Below, one piece after another: positions 44,861-54,623 of a stretch of 64,000 nt of DNA. The stretch covers positions 2,976,001-3,040,000 of the forward strand of contig NZ_CP039393.1 in NCBI RefSeq assembly GCF_004803695.1. Reading direction: 5' to 3'. Position 1 is the first letter of the stretch. Every line of letters begins with the position of its first letter. Under the pieces are notes generated by a model, which saw only the letters and a program-made list of their open reading frames with translations, had not been told where the DNA came from and did not search any database. The stretch is from Muribaculum gordoncarteri (GTDB taxonomy: Bacteria; Bacteroidota; Bacteroidia; Bacteroidales; Muribaculaceae). The translations under genes and the position numbers were made by a program.

Positions 44861-46141
44861 TTAATCCTCCTCGGGCGGGTTGACGGTGATGCGTATAAGT
44901 TCAAGGCGCGTCGCCGACTTCTTGATGATGGAGAATGTCATTCCCTTTATGTCAAATGTGTCGCCCTGTGAAGGTATTTCGCCGAGATTGTTGAGAATGA
45001 ATCCTGCAAGAGTCTGGTATTCGTCCGATTCCGGCAGGTCGAGATTGAATGTTTCGTTGAGGTCGGCTATTTCACATCGGCCCGATATTTCATATACACC
45101 TGGCTGCACTTCGCGTGCGGTCAGTCGGCGGTTGTCGTGTTCGTCCTGTATGTCGCCGAATATCTCTTCCACGAGGTCTTCAAGCGATACCAGTCCGGCT
45201 GTACCCCCGAATTCATCCACCACAATGGCCATTGAGCGCTTCTCGGCAAGGAGCCGGCGCATCATCTTGTTGGCGAGCAGGGTTTCAGGCGCGAATATCA
45301 CGGGCTTTATCGCCTCTTTCCAGTTGGACTTGGGGTCGAAAAGCTCGCTCACATGTATGTAGCCCAGCACATTGTCTATGTCATCGCGGTAAACTACGAT
45401 TTTCGAGCGTCCCGATGATGTGAAGAGCGCCGACAGCTCGTCGCGTGTCGTAGTGTCGATGTTGATTGCCACGACCTCGTTGCGGGGTGTCATGCAGTCG
45501 CGCAGGTGGGTCGACGAGAAGTCGATGGCGTTATGGAATATCTTCACTTCGTTTTCGACTTCGTCCTTGGCAGCCTGCTCGTCGATTGATGTCTGGATAT
45601 ATTGGTTGAGCTCGCCTACAGTAAGCATTCCCATCGAGTGATTCTCATTCTTTATGCCGCACATTCTCATGAGTGTCTTCGACAGCCATGCAGTGAATAT
45701 GGAGATGGGGTAGAGTATTACCCAGAAAAAGAATATGGGCAGTGCGAAGTAACGCAACGATGAATTGGGATTGATGCGGAATATTGTCTTGGGAAAGAAC
45801 TCGCCCGTTATCAATATTATAGCGGTGGATATGAGTGTCTGCATCAGCAGAATGAACACCTCGTTGTCGTAGATGCCCTTGAGCCACGGATCGAGCAGCT
45901 CGGCCGCCCCCATACCGTAGATTACGAGCATGATATTGTTGCCCACCAGGATGGTGGATATGAACAGATCCTGATACTTGTAGTACAGGTTGATTATGCG
46001 CCCTATGAATCCGCCGCGCTTTACATCGATTTCGACTTTGACGCGGTTGGACGATATGTAGGCAATCTCCACACCCGAGAATAGGGCGGAGAATGTCAGC
46101 GACACGAGAGCTATTATGAGCCACACTGTTGTAAGCGTCAT
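44861..46141 (-). CDS. CNNM/HlyC-type membrane protein with CBS domains
   Basis: 426 residues. The DUF21/CNNM membrane domain (about 1-190, several hydrophobic segments) is followed by paired CBS domains (about 205-330, 'CMTPRNEVVAINIDTT', 'VVDEFGGTAGLVSLEDLVEEIFGDIQDEHD') and a CorC_HlyC domain (about 345-420). Proteins of this type are linked to Mg/Co homeostasis. The paralogue GldE is tied to gliding in other Bacteroidetes. Its start overlaps the lptC stop by four bases. Confidence 0.88.
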   Translation of the reverse strand: MTLTTVWLIIALVSLTFSALFSGVEIAYISSNRVKVEIDVKRGGFIGRIINLYYKYQDLFISTILVGNNIMLVIYGMGAAELLDPWLKGIYDNEVFILLMQTLISTAIILITGEFFPKTIFRINPNSSLRYFALPIFFFWVILYPISIFTAWLSKTLMRMCGIKNENHSMGMLTVGELNQYIQTSIDEQAAKDEVENEVKIFHNAIDFSSTHLRDCMTPRNEVVAINIDTTTRDELSALFTSSGRSKIVVYRDDIDNVLGYIHVSELFDPKSNWKEAIKPVIFAPETLLANKMMRRLLAEKRSMAIVVDEFGGTAGLVSLEDLVEEIFGDIQDEHDNRRLTAREVQPGVYEISGRCEIADLNETFNLDLPESDEYQTLAGFILNNLGEIPSQGDTFDIKGMTFSIIKKSATRLELIRITVNPPEED

Positions 46142-46935
46142 TTCAAATCCTTTTTGAGCTTTAGTTGTTCTTCTCTATCAATACGATTTACCGGTGCCGG
46201 ACGCGAGGGTAGCGGCTTGCCGTCGATTGCACGTTTGGGCGGACGGGATTGAACGGGCTGCTCATCAGCCGCCTTCTTCTCGGATGCCGGTGCTGCTTCG
46301 GGCTCCGGCTCAACGGTCACGCTGTCGGTGGCCGATGAGTCACGTGCGCCGCCGCGGAAATCCGATACGGGGAATATGCCCGACGGTCGGGTGACGGTGT
46401 AGGTGGTCATCTTCTCGTTTGACTCAAATCCGTAGCCTTCGATTATGCGGTCGCTTCGCTCGATGTGGATGAATGAATCGGAGTAGACTTTGTGGTTGCG
46501 CTGATCCCAGAATATCTGGTTGGTCAGGAACTTCTCGTTCTGCACGTTCAATATCCTTACGTTGCCGTTGAGCTCCCACAGTGACTTGTCACGGTAGTAG
46601 GTGGCCGAGTCGCAACGTATTGTGGCATCGGTATTGAAGTTGTTGTCAAATTTTTCAAGAAACAGGCTCTCGGGGAATCGCCATTTGGGCTCCTTCGACT
46701 CGTCATATACGAGCCATAGGGGAGTCGTGATGCGGTAGCGCGTTATGCCTGAGTCGGAGATCATCGTGACGACATCGCGGGTTATCATTGTCGGCACGAG
46801 CTCGCCGTCGGTTTCACGATGCACTACATCGGTCTTTTCCTGAGAGCAGGCTCCCAGAATCACAAGCCCGGTCACTGCTGCTACAGGAAACAGCCGCAGG
46901 CCGCTGAATCTATGTGCAATGTCCGACAGGGTCAC
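46138..46935 (-). CDS. lptC: LPS export periplasmic protein LptC
   Basis: 265 residues from GTG 46935. A membrane/lipoprotein-like N-terminus ('LFPVAAVTGLVILGACSQ') precedes the LptC beta-jellyroll ('YRITTPLWLVYDESKEPKWRFPESLFLEKFD', 'LNGNVRI', 'VYSDSFIHIERSDRIIEGYGFESNE'). A Pro/Ala/Lys-rich tail of about 70 residues is unusual. It bridges the LptBFG transporter to LptA in lipopolysaccharide export. The starting GTG is 4 nt after the preceding gene's stop. Confidence 0.85.
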   Translation of the reverse strand: MTLSDIAHRFSGLRLFPVAAVTGLVILGACSQEKTDVVHRETDGELVPTMITRDVVTMISDSGITRYRITTPLWLVYDESKEPKWRFPESLFLEKFDNNFNTDATIRCDSATYYRDKSLWELNGNVRILNVQNEKFLTNQIFWDQRNHKVYSDSFIHIERSDRIIEGYGFESNEKMTTYTVTRPSGIFPVSDFRGGARDSSATDSVTVEPEPEAAPASEKKAADEQPVQSRPPKRAIDGKPLPSRPAPVNRIDREEQLKLKKDLK

Positions 46936-46939
46936 TTGC

Positions 46940-48199
46940 TTAACGTATCTTGCTCTGATAGAACCAAAGTTCGTTGAAGTTTACGCCCAGTGTCACGCTG
47001 AAGTAGTTCTCCTTGATAAGCGGCATGGGGTTGGCCTGGCGGTGACGCCATTCAAAGCCTATGTTGATGACGGTCTTCGAGCCGGGAGCGGGAAGTCCGA
47101 ATCCCATCGTGAGGCCGTATTCGCGCACATTGTTGCCGCGCACCTTTATATAGTCGTTGGAGTAGAATCCGCCAAGGCGATAGTTGACGCGCTGTGCGTA
47201 GTTTCCTCGTGCTCGGGGAGTGAGCTGTGCGCCGAGGGCAAATTTCCAGCGGTTGTTGAACTCGGTCGATTCATTGAACTCCTTGTTGAGGTCGAAGTCG
47301 GCGTTTTTCCAGGGCTGGTAGGTGAAGTCAGCCTCCACCATGAGCTTTTCATTCCACACGTAGTTCAATCCGATACCCCATGTTTCGGGAAGCGAATACT
47401 TGCCCTTGAGCGAAGTGTAGCCTACCGTGTCGGGAACCGCTGCGCCTGAGCCGTCGGTGTCGGCGTTGACATCATATTTTATTCCCCAGGTGTGACCGAG
47501 AAGAGTCTTACCGGGGGTGTAGGTGACACCCGCGGTGAGCTTGTCGCGGCCGTTTATGGGCAAGGCGTACTGAATACCAAACTGGAGGCGGTAGTCACGC
47601 ACTTCGATTACGCGCTCAAAGAGGGTGGTCGAGCCGGCTGAAGTGGTAACGTATGAGTCGTTGATGGTGGTGCCGAAGAGGTAGCCTATGTTGGCTCCTA
47701 AGGTGAGGCCGGTGAACGGACGTACACCAAGTCCGAAGTAAAGCTGGTTGAGGCCGCCCGAACCTTGACGCAGCGAGGTGCCGTTGTCGACTTTGGAGCC
47801 AAACGAGTAGCCTACCGACGACAGGGGTACGAGGCCGATGCTTCCACCCAGATATTTGGTGATGGGAAACTGCATGGTGATGTAGTCGAGGCCGCCGCCG
47901 AAGTCCTTGCCCGAGGTGTTACCCTCCTTGCTCCAAAGAGCTGTGGTGGTGAGGCCCATGTCGAAGAGAAATGTCAGCGAGTCGATGGCTGCGTAGCTTG
48001 CCGGGTTCATGGCGTTTATCTGTCGGCCCGAACTCATTGCGTAACCAACGCCTCCCATGGCCCGTTGAGCCGATGTGGCGTTGTCGTTCAGGATACCGTA
48101 TCCGTATTTTGAGTAAGGGCTCATCGGGTTTTGCGCCTGAGCGCTTACTGTAACTGCGACTATAGCTATCGCAGCGAAGATTTTCTTAACGAGATTCAT
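46940..48199 (-). CDS. Outer-membrane beta-barrel protein (FadL/OmpP1-like)
   Basis: 419 residues with signal peptide (MNLVKKIFAAIAIVAVTVSAQAQ). 'NPMSPYSKYGYGIL' and 'AMGGVGYAMSSGRQINAMNPASYAAIDSLTFLFD' resemble FadL-type transporters, followed by alternating beta-strands ending in a terminal aromatic region ('FNELWFYQSKIR'). It sits between coaX and lptC, as in many Bacteroidales. Possibly a hydrophobic-compound porin. The start overlaps the coaX end by 14 nt. Confidence 0.78.
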   Translation of the reverse strand: MNLVKKIFAAIAIVAVTVSAQAQNPMSPYSKYGYGILNDNATSAQRAMGGVGYAMSSGRQINAMNPASYAAIDSLTFLFDMGLTTTALWSKEGNTSGKDFGGGLDYITMQFPITKYLGGSIGLVPLSSVGYSFGSKVDNGTSLRQGSGGLNQLYFGLGVRPFTGLTLGANIGYLFGTTINDSYVTTSAGSTTLFERVIEVRDYRLQFGIQYALPINGRDKLTAGVTYTPGKTLLGHTWGIKYDVNADTDGSGAAVPDTVGYTSLKGKYSLPETWGIGLNYVWNEKLMVEADFTYQPWKNADFDLNKEFNESTEFNNRWKFALGAQLTPRARGNYAQRVNYRLGGFYSNDYIKVRGNNVREYGLTMGFGLPAPGSKTVINIGFEWRHRQANPMPLIKENYFSVTLGVNFNELWFYQSKIR

Positions 48200-48917
48200 T
48201 ATATGTCAATATACTGTTTAATCCTTTACATACGAGCAGAGAGTCAATCTCGACATTGCCGTCGATCAGCGGCGCGAGTCTTACGGCGTCACCGCCGGTA
48301 AGCATCACTATGGTGTCGTCGGGCAGCTGCGAGCGATAGTAGGCTATCTCTCCGGCAACGCCTCTCACCACGCCTGACATTATGGCGCCTTCGGTGTCGG
48401 TGCCCCATAGGGCTACATTGTGTTCCGACTCCACATCGACCAGCGGCAGACGGCTCGTCATGTCGTGAAGCGCCTGTGCGCGCATCCACAGTCCGGGCGC
48501 TATGTTGCCGCCTATAAACGTTCCGTCGGTGTCGAGCACATCGTAGGTCACGGCGGTGCCTGCGTCGACCACGAGCACCGACCGTCCGGGATAGCATGCC
48601 CATGCGCCGGCTATTGCGGCTATGCGGTCGCGGCCGAGGGTCGTAGGGGTGGTGTAGCCTATCTTTATGGGCAGCGGCAGCATCGATGTCAGCTCATATA
48701 CCCGCGGTGCTATGCCGCGAAGTGTCACGACTATGTCCTCGCCGTGGCGCGATACCGAGCAGTAGATGGCTGCCGTGATGTCGTAATCGGCTGCGATGTC
48801 GGTGAGTATGCGCGGCGTCAGCTCCTCGTAACGCCATGAGCGTACGAGAGCCGGTCCCCTGAAAATGGCGACTTTCGCGGCTGAATTGCCCTGGTCTATG
48901 ACTAAGTTATGACCCAT
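48186..48917 (-). CDS. coaX: Type III pantothenate kinase
   Basis: 243 residues with family motifs 'LVIDQGNSAAKVAIF' (phosphate loop), 'GRDRIAAIAGA' and 'VLVVDAGTAVTYDVL'. It catalyses the first step of coenzyme A synthesis and is usually insensitive to CoA feedback. A TAATTTTG -7 box at 48933-48926 (minus) lies only 8 nt before the ATG, so the mRNA may have almost no leader. First gene of coaX-OMP-lptC-CNNM. Confidence 0.93.
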   Translation of the reverse strand: MGHNLVIDQGNSAAKVAIFRGPALVRSWRYEELTPRILTDIAADYDITAAIYCSVSRHGEDIVVTLRGIAPRVYELTSMLPLPIKIGYTTPTTLGRDRIAAIAGAWACYPGRSVLVVDAGTAVTYDVLDTDGTFIGGNIAPGLWMRAQALHDMTSRLPLVDVESEHNVALWGTDTEGAIMSGVVRGVAGEIAYYRSQLPDDTIVMLTGGDAVRLAPLIDGNVEIDSLLVCKGLNSILTYNESR

Positions 48918-49047
48918 TGCGGTGACAAAATTACTAATTCCGCGTGAATTAACGCTTTAAAACTGCGGTGATTTTCGACCCATGAATGACTTATTGGAAC
49001 CAAAATGGCGATTTTAACCTATTTTTGGCTTTATCGCGATGGTTTTG

Positions 49048-49431
49048 TCAGCTGTGCGACGACTTTGCGGCACGCGGAATCATGATTGAAGTATAGAGCA
49101 GGATGCAGCCTTCGGCAAGCGTGAATGCAAGCCAGTCCGATGCTCCTGCTCCGGGATAGAACATAAAGAATGTGGCTACGCAGAAGAATATCGACGACCA
49201 CGCTTCGATGCGGTGCAACCGCTTTACGCGTAGTATGTCGCCCTTGTAGGGTGTCATGATGCGCCCTATCAGCGACACCACGGCTCCTGCGCCGTAAACC
49301 CATTTGAAGGCGGGGCCGCCTATGCCGAGTATGGGCATCAGCACGCCTATGGCAATCAATATCAGTCCGGCCGAAGTGACCCACGGCCACAGTCGGCTTG
49401 AATTCCTGGATGTTATTCCTGATTTCTGCAT
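49048..49431 (-). CDS. Small multipass membrane protein
   Basis: 127 residues from ATG 49431. The longer frame overlaps the FtsB-like gene and is rejected. About four hydrophobic segments (near 14-35, 40-58, 75-92, 97-115), no signal peptide, short basic tail. I recognise no named family. It follows the FtsB-like gene by 34 nt in the same direction. Confidence 0.65.
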   Translation of the reverse strand: MQKSGITSRNSSRLWPWVTSAGLILIAIGVLMPILGIGGPAFKWVYGAGAVVSLIGRIMTPYKGDILRVKRLHRIEAWSSIFFCVATFFMFYPGAGASDWLAFTLAEGCILLYTSIMIPRAAKSSHS

Positions 49432-49465
49432 TGTGTCAAAGTGTTGAGGTTGGGGGTGTGGTTTT

Positions 49466-49768
49466 TTACTCGACAATGTACACATCCTCGTTTTCGCGCT
49501 GCATGTGGTAGCGTTCGCGCACGATGCGTTCCATTGTTTCGGGATCGGTGTCAAGGCTGTGGTTCAGCTTGTTGTAGTATTCGAGCGTGTCGCGGTTGGA
49601 TTGTATCTCCTCTTTCAGGTCGGTTATCTGTCGGTTGTACTCCATCGACTTGAGGATGGAGTTTTCGTTGAAAAACAGCACGATGACCACAAACACCACT
49701 ACTATGATGAATGTGACTGAAATGTAGTGGCGACACCACTCCCATATTTTTTTTACTGATGAACCCAT
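49466..49768 (-). CDS. FtsB/DivIC-like septum formation initiator
   Basis: 100 residues: short basic N-terminus, one membrane segment (about 14-33), then a coiled coil ('MEYNRQITDLKEEIQSNRDTLEYYNKLNHSLDTDPETMERIVRERYHMQRENEDVYIVE') ending in the typical FtsB/DivIC 'iaRekygm...e.vy.ie' pattern. Member of the divisome FtsB-FtsL-FtsQ complex. Transcribed from a strong promoter whose predicted start is within a few bases of the ATG. Confidence 0.88.
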   Translation of the reverse strand: MGSSVKKIWEWCRHYISVTFIIVVVFVVIVLFFNENSILKSMEYNRQITDLKEEIQSNRDTLEYYNKLNHSLDTDPETMERIVRERYHMQRENEDVYIVE

Positions 49769-49775
49769 GACTGTG

Positions 49776-49806
49776 CAAAGGTAGTCAAACGTTGTGATAT
49801 AGACAA
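49776..49806 (-). promoter_or_regulatory. Promoter of the FtsB/DivIC-like gene
   Basis: On the minus strand TTG (49806-49804), 20-nt spacer, TACCTTTG (49783-49776). The predicted start, about five bases past the box, is 2-4 nt from ATG 49768, so the transcript may be nearly leaderless. Confidence 0.68.
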
Positions 49807-49819
49807 TACAATTAACAAT

Positions 49820-50302
49820 CTATTGCACAAGCTCCTTGACTATCGACAGGCCCGGAGTCACAGTAAATGACATTGTGACGGAGCGGCTTAACGCTTCCGA
49901 TGTGTAGCGCAGGTGGTAGTGCAGGCGGGGCTTGAGGCATGTAAGTGTGAATGTGGCGGTGTCGGGTGTGTCGTCCGATGTTCCATGGCCGCTTATTATG
50001 CGCTCCTCGATGGTGATGTCGCAATCCTTTATCGTAATAGCCAGGCTTACCGAGCCGTCGGATGAGAGCAATCCGCCGAATCCCTGCCGTGTGATGACTG
50101 TGCTGTAGTCGTCGCGACAGGTCAGCTCGATGCCGAAGCTGCCGGCGAGAACTCCCTCGTGCGACAATAGCCCGGCGGCAAATTCAGTCACAGCCTCGTT
50201 GCGTGAACCCGGCTTCATTATGAGTGCTATTACCGCCGCGGCGGCTATGAATCCGAGTACACAAAGCTCAACAGTCCCTATTGCAATCCATGATAATGTC
50301 AT
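49820..50302 (-). CDS. Hypothetical membrane-anchored protein
   Basis: 160 residues from ATG 50302. A TTG at 50311 overlaps the promoter's -7 box and is rejected. One N-terminal membrane anchor (about 5-27) is followed by a beta-rich domain with no motif I know ('GIELTCRDDYSTVITRQGFGGLL', 'TATFTLTCLKPRLHYHLRYTSEAL'). It is monocistronic or leads into the FtsB-like gene, which has its own promoter. Function unknown. Confidence 0.6.
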   Translation of the reverse strand: MTLSWIAIGTVELCVLGFIAAAAVIALIMKPGSRNEAVTEFAAGLLSHEGVLAGSFGIELTCRDDYSTVITRQGFGGLLSSDGSVSLAITIKDCDITIEERIISGHGTSDDTPDTATFTLTCLKPRLHYHLRYTSEALSRSVTMSFTVTPGLSIVKELVQ

Positions 50303-50308
50303 CGTTGC

Positions 50309-50340
50309 CAAAGATACGCATTTTTTTCAAACCAATTCAA
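50309..50340 (-). promoter_or_regulatory. Promoter of the 160-residue hypothetical gene
   Basis: On the minus strand TTG (50340-50338), 21-nt spacer, TATCTTTG (50316-50309). The box ends 6 nt before ATG 50302, again implying a leader of only a few bases. Confidence 0.55.
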
Positions 50341-50405
50341 TCCCGACTATGTTATTATTAGACCATTATTAGGTTATATTACTTTTTTATTGTACTATTT
50401 TACTT

Positions 50406-51992
50406 ATGGTTATCTCTTGGATTCCTACCCACAAGGTAGCGCAGTGGCTGCTGAATTTAGTCGACAGAATCCTGTTGTGGCTCGGACTCACCAAGTCGAG
50501 CATGGCCGAGGAGGTCGTCTATACGGTGATTATTCTCGGCATCGCACTGCTGGCCGGATGGCTGACACGTAAGGTCGTGGTGTTGATAACGCAGCACTTC
50601 GTATATGCCCGGCGAACGATATTCACCGAGGAGATGGAGCATGAGCAGTTGATCAACAAGAGCAGTCACATAATACCGCCGCTTGTATTTATGGCGTTTA
50701 TCCCGTTTGCGTTCCAGACCGATTCCCATGCGCTCGACATTCTTATGCGCATAGTGCTTGTGTATTTCGTGCTGACGGTGGGATGGACGATTTGCTCGGT
50801 GTTCAATGTCATCTGGGTGAACTACAACAGGAAGGAGAACACCAAGAACCTGCCGCTGAAGGGCATCCTAAATGTGGCCAAGGGGCTTGTGTGGATGGTG
50901 ATAGCCATAATATCGGTGGCACTGCTTGTCGACCGCTCACCGGCGGCTTTGCTTACGGGACTTGGCGCGTTTGCGGCGGCGTTGATGTTGATTTTCAAGG
51001 ACTCAATCCTCGGCTTTGTGGCGGGATTGCAGCTGTCGGCCAACGACATGTTGCGCGTGGGCGACTGGATCGCCATTCCCGGCACGATTGTCAACGGCAT
51101 CGTAACTGATGTGTCGCTGACCGCCGTCAAGGTTCGCAACTGGGACAACACCACCGTCACGGTGCCTCCCTACACGCTCGTGTCGACGCAGCTTCAGAAC
51201 TGGAACAAGATGAAGCAGCGCGGACGGCGTCAGATACAGCGATCGATTCTTATCGACATATCCACGATACGCCCTACGACACCCGAGATGCTTGAGGATT
51301 TCAAGAAGCTGCCATTCATGAAGGACTATATCGAAAAGATGCAGAAATATGCAGCCGAGGGCGAGGCCACCTCGCTGATGCGCGACGACATAAAGGTCAA
51401 CGGCTCGATCGACACCAATCTCGGTGTGTTCCGAGCCTATACTGGACTCTATCTGCATCATCACCCGTGGATTACGATGGGCGAGCTCACATGCATGGTG
51501 CGTGAGCTTCAGCAGACACCCCAGGCGCAGCCGCTTGAGCTGTTCTGCTACACCAATACCGCCGACTGGGTGAAGTATGAGGGCATACAGAGCGACATAT
51601 TCGAGCATCTGATGGCGGCCGTGCCGGCTTTCGGACTGTCGGCTTACTCGGCTCCGTCGAGTCGCGATGTCGTCAACATAGGTAATCCCAAGCCTGAGGC
51701 GATGCCCTATAACGGTAATTCGCCCGTGCCTATGCCTGCCTATGACCCGAAGACCAATTGGGTGATTCCGCCAAACACTTCGGGCGACCCAGGATTTGCC
51801 TACAACGAGCATCCCGTTTATCCGGCCAATATCGCCGACATGGTGGCTGATGCCGAGGTGAAGGCCAATACGCCATTATCACCGTCAACAACACCTACAC
51901 CGGCCGCTCCTGCTCCGTCAGCTCCTGCTCACGGTGATGTGGCTGCAGGCGGTGACGCCGCAAAGCAAAGTGACGCCCCCAAGGGCAAGTGA
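50406..51992 (+). CDS. MscS-family mechanosensitive channel
   Basis: 528 residues. Membrane segments lie at about 35-58, 95-130, 155-180 and the pore helix 'LTGLGAFAAALMLIFKDSILGFVAGLQL' (about 182-210), followed by the MscS beta domain ('MLRVGDWIAIPGTIVNGIVTDVSLTAVKVRNWDNTTVTVPPYTLVS'). The extended arrangement and length resemble YbdG-type channels. A C-terminal tail of about 100 residues is rich in Pro, Ala and Ser and ends 'GGDAAKQSDAPKGK', which is unusual. It should release solutes on osmotic downshift. Confidence 0.88.
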   Translation: MVISWIPTHKVAQWLLNLVDRILLWLGLTKSSMAEEVVYTVIILGIALLAGWLTRKVVVLITQHFVYARRTIFTEEMEHEQLINKSSHIIPPLVFMAFIPFAFQTDSHALDILMRIVLVYFVLTVGWTICSVFNVIWVNYNRKENTKNLPLKGILNVAKGLVWMVIAIISVALLVDRSPAALLTGLGAFAAALMLIFKDSILGFVAGLQLSANDMLRVGDWIAIPGTIVNGIVTDVSLTAVKVRNWDNTTVTVPPYTLVSTQLQNWNKMKQRGRRQIQRSILIDISTIRPTTPEMLEDFKKLPFMKDYIEKMQKYAAEGEATSLMRDDIKVNGSIDTNLGVFRAYTGLYLHHHPWITMGELTCMVRELQQTPQAQPLELFCYTNTADWVKYEGIQSDIFEHLMAAVPAFGLSAYSAPSSRDVVNIGNPKPEAMPYNGNSPVPMPAYDPKTNWVIPPNTSGDPGFAYNEHPVYPANIADMVADAEVKANTPLSPSTTPTPAAPAPSAPAHGDVAAGGDAAKQSDAPKGK

Positions 51993-52002
51993 CGCCGGAG
52001 CG

Positions 52003-52683
52003 TTATTGCTTCAAGTGCTGTTTTACCTGCTCGGCAATCTGCTCCATTCCCTTTATCGAGGGATGTCCCGCCTTCTTGTCAATGTCGTGCAACATGATGG
52101 GCGTTACTCCGTAGCGCTCGCATAGCGAGGTTATCGATTCGTTGATTTCGGGCTTCAGTTCGCTGTTTATTATAAAGTATATGTCGGTGCCTGGATAGTA
52201 GTCGACCATTGTCGACAGCATATAGGCCATTGCCGGCCTCACGCTGTAGAGCTGTTGAGGCGTCCAGTTCTCATACACATATTCGCCTATGGGGGCGTTG
52301 GCCCATGAGTCGTTGGTGCCTCCGAATATGAATATGATGTCGGGCGAACCGAGATTTTTCATTCTTGCGATGAACGACCGTCCCGAATAGTCCTCTCCGT
52401 TATAGCCCGTGTTGCATATCGTAGAACCCGAGAACGAGTTGTTGAGGCACAGCCTCCAGCCCTGATCCTTGATGAGCCGGTGCCACCATGTCTGAGTCAC
52501 GGCGTTGACATCGGTTAGCTCGGGGTTGGGAACGGTGAAGTACCACAGGAAGTTGGAGTCGGGGGTTACGAATCCCTGGAATGTCGAGTAGGAGTCGCCG
52601 AGAATCGACACGCCTTTGCGGCTCTGCGCCGACATGCTTGCCAGCGAAGCCACAATCGCAATAATGACAATTAATCTTTTCAT
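52003..52683 (-). CDS. Secreted SGNH/GDSL-type hydrolase
   Basis: 226 residues from ATG 52683, which starts a signal peptide (MKRLIVIIAIVASLASMSAQ). The upstream in-frame extension has no export signal. 'VSILGDSYSTFQGF' is the block I nucleophile motif, 'IFIFGGTNDSW' is the GxND block, and 'KAGHPSIKGMEQIAEQV' supplies the D/H-type end (GHPS). Likely an esterase acting on carbohydrate acyl groups. Convergent with the MscS gene. Confidence 0.85.
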   Translation of the reverse strand: MKRLIVIIAIVASLASMSAQSRKGVSILGDSYSTFQGFVTPDSNFLWYFTVPNPELTDVNAVTQTWWHRLIKDQGWRLCLNNSFSGSTICNTGYNGEDYSGRSFIARMKNLGSPDIIFIFGGTNDSWANAPIGEYVYENWTPQQLYSVRPAMAYMLSTMVDYYPGTDIYFIINSELKPEINESITSLCERYGVTPIMLHDIDKKAGHPSIKGMEQIAEQVKQHLKQ

Positions 52684-52805
52684 GCTAAATGATGATGTGA
52701 TTTTGGATATGATTATGCAAATATGGCCATGATTCCGGAATAAAACAAAAAATGTGGAGTGAAAAATGCCCTTACGTGTGTTTTCAGGAGGCGGTATGGG
52801 GTGCA

Positions 52806-52848
52806 AAAAAATAAGTCGGCGACTGTCCGGGATGGACGGTCGCCGACT
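52806..52848 (-). terminator. Terminator of gapA
   Basis: A perfect 10-bp outer stem (52814-52823 with 52839-52848), extended by GTCC/GGAC inside, is followed on the minus strand by TTATTTTTTTGCA. It lies 24 nt after the gapA stop. Confidence 0.85.
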
Positions 52849-52871
52849 CTTTATCGAAGTGTTACGGTTTA

Positions 52872-53888
<1,017 letters not shown>

Positions 53889-54096
53889 TTAATAATTATT
53901 GGGTTATGATTAACATCTACTATTGTGGGGTTCAGCTACAAGCTTGGTGACAACTGAACCTTGAAATTTTGCATCACAAAATTACTATTTTTTTTTAAAT
54001 TAAGTCATTGTGGAAGCAAAATAAAGGAAAAATTTCTTTAATTTTGTACGAAATTAGTTCTTTTCAACAGCCAAAATTGCAAAAAGAGCGTTTTTT

Positions 54097-54128
54097 AACG
54101 GGGGACGATAGTGACCGACCCCGTTTTT
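54097..54128 (+). terminator. Hairpin with T-run upstream of mscL
   Basis: AACGGGG (54097-54103) pairs with CCCCGTT (54119-54125), followed by TTT. No plus-strand gene precedes it, so it may be a leader attenuator for mscL or a structure facing the divergent gapA region. The remainder of 53883-54163 is promoter-like AT-rich DNA. Confidence 0.3.
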
Positions 54129-54163
54129 ACTGGTTTTAATCATTTATTTAACACTACACAATC

Positions 54164-54595
54164 ATGGGTAAAATTCTCAGTGAGTTCAAAGAGTTTGCGA
54201 TGAAGGGCAACGTGGTCGACATGGCCGTCGGTGTAATCATCGGTGGTGCGTTTGGCAAAATCGTGTCATCGCTTGTCAATGATGTCATCATGCCTGTAGT
54301 GGGCATTGCCACAGGCGGGCTTGACTTTAAGGAACACAAACTTATACTGAAAGCTGCCGTGATGAACGGCGAGGAAGTGGTGACTCCTGAAGTGGCCATG
54401 ACCTACGGTGTATTCATCCAGAACATTGTCGACTTCCTCATTGTTGCTTTCTGTATATTCATGGCTATAAAATTCATGAACCGATTCAAGAAGAAGGTTG
54501 AGGAAGCTCCTGCAGCTCCCGCCGAACCTACTAAGGAGGAGGTGCTTCTAACCGAGATTCGTGACTTGCTCAAGCAGCAGGCCGACAAGAAATAG
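54164..54595 (+). CDS. mscL: Large-conductance mechanosensitive channel
   Basis: 143 residues: '[42 protein letters not shown]' is the first membrane helix and pore, the second helix is near 85-108, and the C-terminal helical bundle is charged ('[21 protein letters not shown]'). Releases solutes on hypo-osmotic shock. The next gene begins 28 nt downstream in the same direction. Confidence 0.95.
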   Translation: MGKILSEFKEFAMKGNVVDMAVGVIIGGAFGKIVSSLVNDVIMPVVGIATGGLDFKEHKLILKAAVMNGEEVVTPEVAMTYGVFIQNIVDFLIVAFCIFMAIKFMNRFKKKVEEAPAAPAEPTKEEVLLTEIRDLLKQQADKK

Positions 54596-54623
54596 TCATA
54601 ACCTCAAAATTCAGTTTAAAGAG

